DNA from: Bacteroidota bacterium
GTDB lineage: Bacteria > Bacteroidota > Ignavibacteria > Ignavibacteriales > Melioribacteraceae
Direction: 5' to 3'
Assembly (NCBI GenBank): GCA_023453125.1
Contig: JAEXUB010000018.1
Coordinates: 1-16,021 of the forward strand
DNA: 16,021 bases
In this document: positions 7,503-14,404 of the stretch, in pieces
How the letters are laid out: the number at the start of each line of letters is the position of its first letter
How positions within the stretch are numbered: position 1 is the first letter of the stretch
Made by a program: the position numbers and the translations under genes
Notes under the pieces: generated by a model
The model's input: the letters and a program-made list of their open reading frames with translations, nothing else
Databases searched by the model: none
What the model was told of the DNA's origin: nothing

Positions 7503-7532
7503 AAAAAGTCCGGCTTAGGCCGGACTTTTTTT
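7503..7532. terminator. Bidirectional intrinsic terminator
   Basis: A perfect 12-bp stem AAAAAGTCCGGC / GCCGGACTTTTT with a four-nt loop (TTAG) is flanked by A and T runs. It therefore gives a U-tract on either strand and closes both the M28 peptidase gene and the convergent CorA-family gene. Confidence 0.9.
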
Positions 7533-7553
7533 ACTTCATTCATAATCTTATCA

Positions 7554-8471
7554 TTAATACCACTTCTTTCTCTTCCAGATAAAATAAAATCCGAATACCG
7601 AAGAGAGGGCTAAAACGAGAATAACCCAGAATGCGTGTGGATTGCCTTTAAGGGGAAAGTCAACGTTCATAGAAAACGCGCTTACAATAAAAGTAGGCAC
7701 CATAATACCGATTGTAATTATGTTCAACGTTTTCATCAGAATGTTAAGGTTGTTTCCCACTATGGAAGCGCGCGCGTCCATTAAGCTTGCAATAATATTG
7801 CTGTAAATTTCCGCCTGACGCGAGCACTGGTTGTTTTCAATTGTCATATCATCAAGGAACTCTACCTGTTCCTGGTTGAATCCTATTTTACCCGAGCTGT
7901 TCTTCAGTTTTTCTATCAATACGCTGTTGGCATTAAGTGCGTTAAGATAGTAAACCAAGCTTTTTTCAAGAGAAAAAAGATTTATTAAATATTTATTTTC
8001 CATCGACTGGTTGATTTTTTTCTCAAGCTCGTCCGATATCAGGTTTATTATTCTTAAGTGTTCAAGGTAATGCTGTATTGACCTGGAAATGAGCTTGAGC
8101 GCAATCATCTGAAGAGAAGATACTCTTGTAAATGTCTTTGCGTCAAAGAGCTGTATATCCTCCGAAAGCACCAATACCAGCTTATCGCTGAATATGAACA
8201 TGCCTGCGGATGCTACTTTAAATAAAAGCTGTTCCTTATCGGTATAATTTTGAGGACGCTTATAGATTATTGCAATATGTTCCGGCTCAAATTCAAGCCT
8301 TGATAATTCATCCGGGTCAAGAGACGAATTAAGCGTATGTTCGTCTATCTTAAGAGTGTCTGTAAGGAATTTTTTTTCTGTTTCGTCGGGCTGGATGTAA
8401 ACAAGAATCGGGGCTGATTCTTCGATTGTTTCTTCAATTTTTTCTTTTGCAATCCGGTATTTTTTTAACAT
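7554..8471 (-). CDS. CorA-family divalent cation transporter with a variant GMN motif
   Basis: A 305-aa protein with the CorA layout: an N-terminal cytoplasmic alpha/beta domain (about 1-130), a long helical stalk (about 130-245, including EQVEFLDDMTIENNQCSRQAE) and two C-terminal membrane helices (about 247-267 and 281-298), ending in a basic tail (WKRKKWY). The family forms pentameric channels for magnesium or cobalt. After the first membrane helix the signature that is usually Y-G-M-N reads F-S-M-N (residues 266-269, in VSAFSMNVDFPL), so the glycine is replaced by serine. The start is taken as the ATG at 8471, with GAGGG three nt upstream; a TTG at 8483 is also in frame. It is convergent with the peptidase gene and shares its terminator. 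The family call is firm; magnesium transport is less sure because of the altered motif. Confidence 0.88.
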   Translation of the reverse strand: MLKKYRIAKEKIEETIEESAPILVYIQPDETEKKFLTDTLKIDEHTLNSSLDPDELSRLEFEPEHIAIIYKRPQNYTDKEQLLFKVASAGMFIFSDKLVLVLSEDIQLFDAKTFTRVSSLQMIALKLISRSIQHYLEHLRIINLISDELEKKINQSMENKYLINLFSLEKSLVYYLNALNANSVLIEKLKNSSGKIGFNQEQVEFLDDMTIENNQCSRQAEIYSNIIASLMDARASIVGNNLNILMKTLNIITIGIMVPTFIVSAFSMNVDFPLKGNPHAFWVILVLALSSVFGFYFIWKRKKWY

Positions 8472-8660
8472 AGGCCCTCGCAACGGAGAAAACGATTGAA
8501 CGGCATCAGTTTTTTATATAACAGAAAGTTAAAACATTTTTTCTCCCCAGCCAACCCTGAAAATTCAAAAAAAAGATAATTTTTTCCCTTTTTCATTAAG
8601 GCGGGAGACTCAATATAACACCTCGAGTCCTCATTCCCATTCCAAATGACCCGGTGAATA

Positions 8661-8689
8661 TTGACTTACAGGATAATTTTTTGTAAATA
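8661..8689 (+). promoter_or_regulatory. Sigma70-like promoter for the cytidylate-kinase-like gene
   Basis: TTGACT, a 17-nt spacer and TAAATA (8684-8689) lie in the 296-nt gap between the divergent CorA-family gene and the kinase-like gene. A start near 8696 would leave a leader of about 70 nt. The rest of the gap contains a T6-CCC-T5 tract (8580-8594) and no other clear element. Confidence 0.5.
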
Positions 8690-8767
8690 ATATCAGGCTT
8701 TGAAATGCAGTGCAGCTTTCTCCTTTCAGAAGCAGAGGTTATTATAAATAACTTAAGCGGAGGAGAT

Positions 8768-9523
8768 ATGAAAGTACTAGGCTCTTATGAAAAGGCTCGC
8801 CTCTATATTGAGACGCACACAGCATCGGAATTCGATCCGATAGTTCAAATCCGGAATATCAATCCGGGCCCCTGTATTACACTATCACGCGAAACCGGCA
8901 TCGGCGCCGAAAAAATCTGCGAACTCCTAATCGATTATCTTCAGCCCCGCTCCAGCGCATTCTACCGCAACTGGGCATATTTCGATAAAAACCTGATTGA
9001 GAAGGTTATTGCAGACCACGATCTGCCGGAACATTTCCGCTCTTTCCTTGAGCACGAACGCGCCTCAACCATCGACACAATGTTTTCAGAAATTCTTAAT
9101 ATCCATCCTTCCAACATAAAACTCCTGCACAAGACATCGCAGACAATATTAAAGCTTGCCCGGTTCGGCAATGTAATCATCATAGGCCGGGGCTCTAATA
9201 TTATAACTTCCGAACTTAAGAACACTCTTCATGTCAGACTTGTAGCTCCGTTAAAATTTCGCATAGGAAATGCACAGCATTTGTACGATATGGATAGGAG
9301 CACCGCCTCTCATTTTGTTGAAAGGGAGGATAAAGTAAGAAAGGAATTTCTTAAGAAATATTTCCATAGAGACATAGAAGACCCGAAGAATTATCATCTG
9401 GTACTCAATACATATCTGATGAGTTTCGAAGAGATTGCGGAAACAATAGGAAATATTGTAATGAAGAAGTTCCCTTATTCGTTTGTCCAAAAGATGGAAT
9501 TCAGTTCCGAGCTGAACGGTTGA
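8768..9523 (+). CDS. Cytidylate kinase-like family protein
   Basis: A 251-aa protein of the cytidylate-kinase-like P-loop family. The nucleotide-binding loop appears as ITLSRETGIGAEKI (37-50). The family's second block FGNVIIIGRGSNIIT (133-147) follows, then HVRLVAPLKFRI (155-166), and an Asp/Lys/Arg-rich lid region FVEREDKVRKEFLKKYFHRD (183-202). True cytidylate kinase (Cmk) phosphorylates CMP; members of this related family are often uncharacterised and usually occur beside normal Cmk genes, so the substrate is not certain. The reading frame is open from a further 21 codons upstream, but GGAGG four nt before the ATG at 8768 fixes the start. No signal peptide; cytoplasmic. The gene appears to have its own promoter (8661-8689), and a hairpin follows at 9543-9585. 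Confidence 0.87.
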   Translation: MKVLGSYEKARLYIETHTASEFDPIVQIRNINPGPCITLSRETGIGAEKICELLIDYLQPRSSAFYRNWAYFDKNLIEKVIADHDLPEHFRSFLEHERASTIDTMFSEILNIHPSNIKLLHKTSQTILKLARFGNVIIIGRGSNIITSELKNTLHVRLVAPLKFRIGNAQHLYDMDRSTASHFVEREDKVRKEFLKKYFHRDIEDPKNYHLVLNTYLMSFEEIAETIGNIVMKKFPYSFVQKMEFSSELNG

Positions 9524-9542
9524 TTTTTCCCTCCCCGTCCGC

Positions 9543-9585
9543 GGTTGAAGCATTCTGAATTCAGTTTGAATATTCGGCTTCAGCC
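9543..9585 (+). terminator. Hairpin downstream of the kinase-like gene, weak terminator candidate
   Basis: Arms GGTTGAAGC (9543-9551) and GCTTCAGCC (9577-9585) pair over nine positions with one G-U wobble. The long loop contains the palindrome CTGAATTCAG (9555-9564). No U-run follows, so termination would be inefficient or factor-dependent. Confidence 0.35.
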
Positions 9586-9625
9586 ACGCTATTATTAATT
9601 TTACCGTATATAATGGAGGAGTTAA

Positions 9626-10171
9626 ATGCTTACAATAATTTTAATTGTTCTGATTCTGTTTCTTCCTCAATCCCGATTCTCTCAGCAAAAACAAAAAGGA
9701 GGCGGCATGGAAATTAAAATCGAATCAGGAGCTTTCAATGATGGGGGGTTTATTCCCTCAAAATATACCTGCGACGGAAATAATGTCTCCCCGGACTTAA
9801 AATGGAGCGGCGTTCCATCCGGAGTAAAATCTTTTGCAATTATAAATGACGATCCGGATGCTCCATCCGGGGACTGGGTTCACTGGGTTCTATATAACAT
9901 TCCAGGGGATGTAACCGAGATAAAAGAAAACATTCCTCCTGAGAAAATCTTTCCCAACGGAATGATTCACGGAATTAATGATTTTAGAAAATACGGATAC
10001 GGCGGTCCCTGCCCTCCTTCGGGCATTCACCGCTATTACTTTAAACTTTATGCATTGGACATCCTCTTAAAACCTTTACCGGGAATGACAAAAAATAATT
10101 TGCTTGCAGCCATGCAAAAACATATTATTGCCGAAGGACATCTAATGGGAAAATACAAGAAAAAACAATAA
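9626..10171 (+). CDS. YbhB/YbcL-type PEBP (Raf kinase inhibitor-like) protein
   Basis: A 181-aa protein of the phosphatidylethanolamine-binding-protein fold. The conserved ligand-pocket blocks are both present: DDPDAPSGDWVHWVLYNIP (75-93) and GPCPPSGIHRYYFKLYALD (127-145). The bacterial proteins bind small anionic ligands in vitro, but their biological role is poorly defined. The first 20 residues are a hydrophobic export signal (MLTIILIVLILFLPQSRFSQ) without a lipobox. This start has GGAGGA (9615-9620) at ideal spacing. A second ATG at 9707 (residue 28) has its own perfect AGGAGG four nt upstream and would yield a 154-aa cytoplasmic form that begins exactly at the domain (MEIKIESGAF). The serine hydrolase gene follows after 19 nt, so they are likely co-transcribed. 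Confidence 0.93.
   Translation: MLTIILIVLILFLPQSRFSQQKQKGGGMEIKIESGAFNDGGFIPSKYTCDGNNVSPDLKWSGVPSGVKSFAIINDDPDAPSGDWVHWVLYNIPGDVTEIKENIPPEKIFPNGMIHGINDFRKYGYGGPCPPSGIHRYYFKLYALDILLKPLPGMTKNNLLAAMQKHIIAEGHLMGKYKKKQ
9697..9702 (+). promoter_or_regulatory. Internal Shine-Dalgarno (AGGAGG) for a second PEBP start
   Basis: AGGAGG lies four nt before the in-frame ATG at 9707. It would start translation after the export signal and so make a cytoplasmic isoform. The same bases encode Lys-Gly-Gly-Gly of the longer form, so chance is possible. Confidence 0.45.
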
Positions 10172-10190
10172 ACATTTTAATGGAGATAAA

Positions 10191-11696
10191 ATGAGATATT
10201 TTTTGCGCTTAATTGCTGTTCTTTTATTTATAAGCCTTACAGCTCCACTTAATGCACAGCAGTCAAAAATCAAGGAAATTGATGATTACCTTACAAAAGC
10301 CGCAGCCGATTGGCAGATGCCCGGCGTTGCTGTTGCAATTGTAAAAAATGATTCCGTAATTTTTGCTAAAGGATACGGAGTAAGAGACCTTAACAAAGGG
10401 GGAAAAGTTGATGAAAACACTCTCTTTGTAATTGCTTCGTGCTCAAAGGCGTTTACTACCGCGGCGCTTTCGATGCTTGTTGACCAGGGAAAAATAAAAT
10501 GGACCGACCCTGTTACTAAATACCTTCCCGGCTTCCAGATGTACGACCCCTGGGTCACAAAAGAAATGACCATAAGGGACCTTGTAACACACAGAAGCGG
10601 ACTTGAAACATTCAGCGGCGATATAATGTGGCTCGGCTCGGGATATGATAGAAAAGAGGTAATACGCCGCGCACGATATCTTAAACCGACTTCAAGCTTC
10701 AGGACCCGCTACGGCTACCAGAATATTATGTTCAGCGCTGCCGGAGAGATTATTCCCGCAGTAACTGACACCGGATGGAATGACTTTATTAAAGCGAGAA
10801 TTCTTGATCCGCTTGGAATGAAAAGAAGCGTTACAAGAATAAGCGAGCTGGTTAAAATGGATAACATTGCCAGCGCGCATCAGTTCCGCGGCGGTAAGAC
10901 AAGTGTAATCGGTTACTACCCGGTTGATAATGTTGCCGCGGCGGCAGCAATAAATTCAAGCGTTTCCGAGGTTGCACAATGGATAAGGCTTCAGCTTGCC
11001 GGGGGATCCTATAACGGAAAAAGGCTCTTCAGCCAGCGCTCTTCTCTTGAAATGTGGCAGAATCATATGTTTCTGGGGAACGGCAATTACGGTCTGGGCT
11101 GGTTTATTAATTATTATAAAGGAAAGAAAATTATAAGCCACGGCGGCGGAATGCCCGGCATGATTTCAGAGGTTTGCCTTGTGCCGGAAGAAAAGCTTGG
11201 ATTCGTTGTGCTCACCAATCTTGATGTTAATTTTACAAATGTTGTTAAAAACAAGATTCTTGATATGTACCTGGGGGGCACACAGACCGATTGGAGTAAA
11301 CAGATGCTTCCCGGAAAAAACAATACAGACAATATGATAAAAAATGTCTATGCCCAAAGAGAAAAGGCGCGCGCTCAGAATACATCGCCATCGCTTCCTA
11401 TAGAAAAATATACCGGAACATATGAAGATGAAATGTACGGCCCCGTTAAAGTCTCATTAAAAGAGGGAAAGCTTTTCCTTGAAATGATTCCTTCAAAAAC
11501 CTTTAAGGGAGAACTGAAACACTGGCATTACGATACTTTTTATATTGACTGGGAGGAGGAATTCCTTACCCGAGGCTGGATAAAATTCGACCTGGATTTT
11601 AACGGCAATCCTAAACAGCTTTCAATGGAAGTACCCTGCTCCCCCGATTTTATATTTACAGAAATGTTATTCAAACGGATTCCCGATAAGAAATAA
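10191..11696 (+). CDS. Secreted serine hydrolase, class-C beta-lactamase fold, with C-terminal DUF3471-like domain
   Basis: A 501-aa protein with a signal peptide (1-23, ending PLNAQ). The beta-lactamase/penicillin-binding-like domain covers about 25-365. Its motifs are complete: S-x-x-K as SCSK (83-86, nucleophile Ser83), Y-x-N as YQN (176-178), and the HGG triad equivalent of KTG at 317-319 in ISHGGGMPGM. LVTHRSGLETF (131-141) is a conserved block of this group. Residues about 400-498 form a small beta-rich domain of the DUF3471 type (IEKYTGTYEDEMYGPVKVSL). Relatives include D-aminopeptidases, esterases and peptidoglycan-active enzymes; true beta-lactamase activity is not implied. GGAG six to seven nt before the ATG supports the start. 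It lies 19 nt after the PEBP gene, and a strong hairpin follows it (11712-11744). Confidence 0.93.
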   Translation: MRYFLRLIAVLLFISLTAPLNAQQSKIKEIDDYLTKAAADWQMPGVAVAIVKNDSVIFAKGYGVRDLNKGGKVDENTLFVIASCSKAFTTAALSMLVDQGKIKWTDPVTKYLPGFQMYDPWVTKEMTIRDLVTHRSGLETFSGDIMWLGSGYDRKEVIRRARYLKPTSSFRTRYGYQNIMFSAAGEIIPAVTDTGWNDFIKARILDPLGMKRSVTRISELVKMDNIASAHQFRGGKTSVIGYYPVDNVAAAAAINSSVSEVAQWIRLQLAGGSYNGKRLFSQRSSLEMWQNHMFLGNGNYGLGWFINYYKGKKIISHGGGMPGMISEVCLVPEEKLGFVVLTNLDVNFTNVVKNKILDMYLGGTQTDWSKQMLPGKNNTDNMIKNVYAQREKARAQNTSPSLPIEKYTGTYEDEMYGPVKVSLKEGKLFLEMIPSKTFKGELKHWHYDTFYIDWEEEFLTRGWIKFDLDFNGNPKQLSMEVPCSPDFIFTEMLFKRIPDKK

Positions 11697-11711
11697 GAAT
11701 GTTTTTTTATT

Positions 11712-11744
11712 GCAGGAGGCTTCCTTTATTTTGAAGCCTCCTGC
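11712..11744 (+). terminator. Hairpin after the serine hydrolase gene
   Basis: A perfect 12-bp stem GCAGGAGGCTTC / GAAGCCTCCTGC with a nine-nt loop begins 16 nt after the stop codon. It is very stable but is followed by CTAGTTGAAATTT instead of a U-run, so it may be an imperfect terminator or a 3' mRNA stabiliser. Confidence 0.55.
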
Positions 11745-11769
11745 CTAGTTGAAATTTACCCGCAATTAA

Positions 11770-11786
11770 GAGATTGTTTTTTCCCT
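11770..11786 (+). repeat. 17-nt direct repeat, copy 1
   Basis: GAGATTGTTTTTTCCCT recurs exactly at 13033-13049. This copy lies 80 nt upstream of the barrel gene. A partial match (T6-CCC-T) occurs at 8580-8589, in another intergenic region. The function is unknown; a leader or promoter element is possible. Confidence 0.6.
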
Positions 11787-11866
11787 ATCATATTTTCAGC
11801 CCCCTTTTTATTTTTAGTTATATGCTTTTGTAATGCTGAGAATTATTTAATCAAATCGGGGAAGAA

Positions 11867-12964
11867 ATGAAAAAGACACTGTTCATAATGTTCTTTATTG
11901 TTTTACAAACAATATCACAAGCTCAGATTCCCGGCACAACTTTTTCGGGTACACCGGCCGACATAATTATTGACGCCCGCAGTATTGCGCTGGGAGAATC
12001 TCTTGTTGCTAATCCAGTTCCTATTAATTCATTTCAAAGCAATCCGGCCAACCTTTCCGGCGCGAAAGAAATCTCTGTTTTCTATAACAGGAGATCCCTT
12101 AATTGGTTTTCTTCGGAAGATGTTGATATGTATTACTACTCTACCGGAGCGGTTATACCTCTTTCAATAGGAAACTTTTCTGTTTCATACTCAAAATTTG
12201 TGAATAGCCTAAATGGCTCAAGCCCAACAAATATGGTTGGAGAACAATACTATTCCACAATCGCAATATCTTATTCACGCCCTATAGCCGGCAACTTATC
12301 GGGAGGTGTTTCTGTCAAATTTCTTGACTTTGGCGTGGATATAATGTCTTTTGACAAAAGAAATCTGCTTGTTAATGAAAATTCAATTACACCGTTGTTT
12401 GACCTCGGAATAATTTACAGCATATCAAATCCATTTATCAGAAATGATTCCCTGATTCAGGATAAAATTCATTTTGGCCTTTCTGTTCAAAATGTTGGAT
12501 CAAAGGCAAATTTCCGTCAGGAATTTGATGGTATTAATCTTTATTCAAGTGAAAATCCGGTCATTCAATATTTTAGAATCGGTTTTTCGTATAACTTTAA
12601 TATGCTTTCTAGCGAACATCAAAATCTTTTTTCAATTACTCTGTCGGGAGAATATAAAAATCAGATCAATCCACTGGAATACGAAAGAGACGCTGTCGAC
12701 AATTTTGGCGTAGGTTTGGAGGCTGGGATAATAGATGTTTTTTATATAAGACTTGGCGGAATTGTCAGGAATGGAGATCCTATCTTTTACAAAAAAGGAG
12801 AGCTTAGAACAAATTACGGGTTTGGCATTTCCTTTCCCGCTTCATTAATAACCGAAAATCTCCCCCTTCGAATCGGATTTGATTATGCGGTTACATCTTT
12901 GGAAATAGGGGACGCTATGCCCGCATTTAACCTGAATTTGAATTACGGATTAAAGCTATTTTAA
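11867..12964 (+). CDS. PorV/PorQ-like outer-membrane beta-barrel protein
   Basis: A 365-aa protein with a signal peptide (1-20, ending TISQAQ). The N-terminal block DARSIALGESLVAN (36-49) followed by SNPANLSG (58-65) is characteristic of the PorV/PorQ/UPF0164 group of FadL-like barrels. The rest alternates short amphipathic strands with polar turns and ends with the strand FNLNLNYGLKLF, whose terminal aromatic residue is the usual barrel-assembly signal. In type IX secretion, PorV and PorQ shuttle or receive cargo at the cell surface; many paralogues have no known role, and no other secretion-system gene is in the window, so only the family is claimed. The ATG follows GGGGAAG closely. It stands alone between two hairpins (11712-11744 and 12977-13007) and two copies of a 17-nt repeat. 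Confidence 0.8.
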   Translation: MKKTLFIMFFIVLQTISQAQIPGTTFSGTPADIIIDARSIALGESLVANPVPINSFQSNPANLSGAKEISVFYNRRSLNWFSSEDVDMYYYSTGAVIPLSIGNFSVSYSKFVNSLNGSSPTNMVGEQYYSTIAISYSRPIAGNLSGGVSVKFLDFGVDIMSFDKRNLLVNENSITPLFDLGIIYSISNPFIRNDSLIQDKIHFGLSVQNVGSKANFRQEFDGINLYSSENPVIQYFRIGFSYNFNMLSSEHQNLFSITLSGEYKNQINPLEYERDAVDNFGVGLEAGIIDVFYIRLGGIVRNGDPIFYKKGELRTNYGFGISFPASLITENLPLRIGFDYAVTSLEIGDAMPAFNLNLNYGLKLF

Positions 12965-12976
12965 ATTCATTTTATA

Positions 12977-13007
12977 ATAATGCGCCTTTGGCCTAAGGGC
13001 GCATTAT
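12977..13007 (+). terminator. Hairpin after the barrel gene
   Basis: A perfect 10-bp stem ATAATGCGCC / GGCGCATTAT with an 11-nt loop lies 12 nt after the stop. No long U-run follows (ATAACTAG), so efficiency is uncertain, but its position fits a terminator. Confidence 0.55.
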
Positions 13008-13032
13008 ATAACTAGTATTCCTTTTGTAAAAG

Positions 13033-13049
13033 GAGATTGTTTTTTCCCT
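13033..13049 (+). repeat. 17-nt direct repeat, copy 2
   Basis: Identical to 11770-11786 (GAGATTGTTTTTTCCCT), 1263 nt away and on the other side of the barrel gene. It extends here to T6-CCC-T5-C, which also occurs at 8580-8594. Confidence 0.6.
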
Positions 13050-13169
13050 TTTTCCCCTTTCCAATGAGGCATATATTTGAATGGGGGTTTGATGGAGAAT
13101 CTCCTCAAAAGGGCATTCTAAAACAAATTTGGGGCGTTGGCCGTCTGAATGATATATCAGGGGGTATGA

Positions 13170-13244
13170 TTGAGAAAATTACTGGTCTTTTCTGCGGTTC
13201 TGTTATTTATTCTTCTTGCTGCTCTTATTCTTGTTTCGGTATAG
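13170..13244 (+). CDS. Possible 24-aa hydrophobic peptide (TTG start)
   Basis: From a TTG preceded by GGGGG at 13160-13164, the frame reads LRKLLVFSAVLLF then ILLAALILVSV and stops at TAG. It has a basic start followed by about 20 hydrophobic residues, the profile of a single membrane helix or an orphan signal peptide. The codon just before the TTG is TGA, so it cannot extend upstream. Only 24 codons, a non-ATG start and a T-rich context make chance a real alternative; it might also be the stump of a decayed secreted-protein gene. Confidence 0.25.
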   Translation: MRKLLVFSAVLLFILLAALILVSV

Positions 13245-13299
13245 GCAACTATTGAAATTTTAAAGTAAATTTGAAAGACATTTAGTCTTGGGAGGCATT

Positions 13300-14352
13300 A
13301 TGAGAAAGGGATTCTGCTTTTATAAGTGGCTATGCCTTCTTTTGCTCCCCTTGATTTTAAGCTGCAGTTCACAGTCCGTTTATGAGAAGGTTTATCCCAC
13401 ACTATCAGATAACAAGTACGACAGCGAATTTCCCTATAAAAGCTGCTCTAAACAGCTTGAAGAAATAAGCCGCTCAATAAAGCTTGTTACCGCAATTGCT
13501 TATTATACCAGCTATGTTTTTACCGAAGAGATGAGCATTACAGCCGATGAAATAAAAAGGATAAACCTTAAGACAAAATCGGTTAAAACCATTAACTATA
13601 ATAACACTTCGTCCGGGACAGCCACGGTAGTTTTTTCGCAGGGGAGGAACATTGCATTATTAACCTGCGCGCACGTAGTTGATTTTCCCGATACGGTAAT
13701 TACTTACTTTAACAAAGAAGGGGGGGTATTATCCCCGTTTATTCAGAGCGTATCCATTAAAGAAAACCAGTCTAATTATGTTCCTGAAATACCGGAACGG
13801 GGCTATGTAGACATTCTTGTGATGGATAAAAAAAATGATATTGCCCTTATTGGTAAGACGCTGAAATCGGTAAATTCAAATTTTAACATACCCGAGTTTT
13901 CCTATCCGAATGGAAAGGCCGCCGAGCTTGAATGGGGGGATTTTGTTTATGTATTCGGCTACCCGATGAACTATAAAATGATATCGAAAGCCCTTGTAAG
14001 CAATCCCGACCATATGAAAGGGTATTCCTTTCTGATTGACGCCGTATTCAACCGGGGATTCTCCGGAGGCATTGTTCTCGCAATCAGGGACGGCGTGCCG
14101 AATTTTGAGCTTGTGGGAATGGTCCGCTCCGTTCCTGCCGAAAGCGAATTTATTATTAAACCCCTGGTTAATGAAAGAGACGTTGAACTTAATCCCCAGC
14201 TTCCCTATAAAGGGGATGTTACCGTTGAAAAAAGACAGGCCATCAAATTCGGAATTACAAAGGTAATTGGCATTGAGGCAATATTGGATTTCTTCAGGGA
14301 GAACAGGGGAGAAATTGAAAGAAGAGGTTTCTTTCTTGAAAAATTCTTTTAG
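13300..14352 (+). CDS. Lipoprotein with a trypsin-like serine protease domain
   Basis: A 350-aa protein. Residues 1-22 are a lipoprotein signal with hydrophobic core and lipobox L-I-L-S-C, so Cys22 should be lipidated. Residues about 104-280 have the chymotrypsin-fold order of catalytic motifs: His125 in LTCAHVVD, Asp180 in KKNDIALIGK and Ser255 in NRGFSGGIVLAI. The block DFVYVFGYPMNY (214-225) is also typical. No PDZ domain follows, which separates it from DegP/HtrA; the C-terminal 70 residues are unassigned. The N-terminal 80 residues are also unassigned. Likely location is the outer or inner membrane facing the periplasm, with a protein-processing or quality-control role; the substrate is unknown. 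GGGAGG four nt before the ATG at 13300 fixes the start; an in-frame TTG at 13288 is rejected. The gene is convergent with the TM2 gene. Confidence 0.8.
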   Translation: MRKGFCFYKWLCLLLLPLILSCSSQSVYEKVYPTLSDNKYDSEFPYKSCSKQLEEISRSIKLVTAIAYYTSYVFTEEMSITADEIKRINLKTKSVKTINYNNTSSGTATVVFSQGRNIALLTCAHVVDFPDTVITYFNKEGGVLSPFIQSVSIKENQSNYVPEIPERGYVDILVMDKKNDIALIGKTLKSVNSNFNIPEFSYPNGKAAELEWGDFVYVFGYPMNYKMISKALVSNPDHMKGYSFLIDAVFNRGFSGGIVLAIRDGVPNFELVGMVRSVPAESEFIIKPLVNERDVELNPQLPYKGDVTVEKRQAIKFGITKVIGIEAILDFFRENRGEIERRGFFLEKFF

Positions 14353-14356
14353 AAAT

Positions 14357-14381
14357 AAAAAAGTCCGGCTTTTGCCGGACT
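14357..14381 (-). terminator. Intrinsic terminator of the 2H/DUF2752/TM2 gene group
   Basis: Stem AGTCCGGC / GCCGGACT (14362-14369 and 14374-14381) with a TTTT loop. On the minus strand it is followed by six U (the A-run 14357-14362). It lies 24 nt past the TM2 gene stop. On the plus strand no U-run follows, so it terminates the protease gene poorly at best. Confidence 0.8.
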
Positions 14382-14404
14382 CTCATTCAAATACTGATTA
14401 TCAA

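Larger units (their letters stand above)
12965..13299. other. 335-nt gap between the barrel and protease genes
   Basis: It holds a hairpin (12977-13007), copy 2 of the 17-nt repeat (13033-13049), a short inverted repeat GGAGA-A-TCTCC near 13094 and a possible 24-codon hydrophobic ORF (13170-13244). A longer open frame from 13037 to 13255 has no recognisable protein character, and I do not accept it as a gene. No tRNA-like fold or clear promoter was seen. Confidence 0.6.

Noticed and set aside
8580..8594. T6-CCC-T5 tract as a third full copy of the 17-nt repeat
   Set aside because: Only the pyrimidine part matches; similar T-rich/CCC tracts also occur inside genes, so it is mentioned only as a partial match.
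10191..11696. True beta-lactamase or antibiotic-resistance gene
   Set aside because: The SxxK/YxN/HGG motifs are shared by many esterases and peptidases, HGG replaces KTG, and a DUF3471-like domain is attached; resistance cannot be claimed.
11867..12964. A type IX secretion locus
   Set aside because: Only one PorV/PorQ-like barrel is present, no other secretion component is nearby, and none of the secreted proteins here shows a clear C-terminal sorting domain.
13037..13255. A 72-codon frame between the barrel and protease genes
   Set aside because: It contains the T-rich repeat, has no credible ribosome site for its start and its translation resembles no protein; the shorter hydrophobic frame inside it is the better candidate.
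13288..13299. TTG start for the protease, four codons upstream of the ATG
   Set aside because: That TTG overlaps the GGGAGG ribosome site that serves the ATG at 13300.
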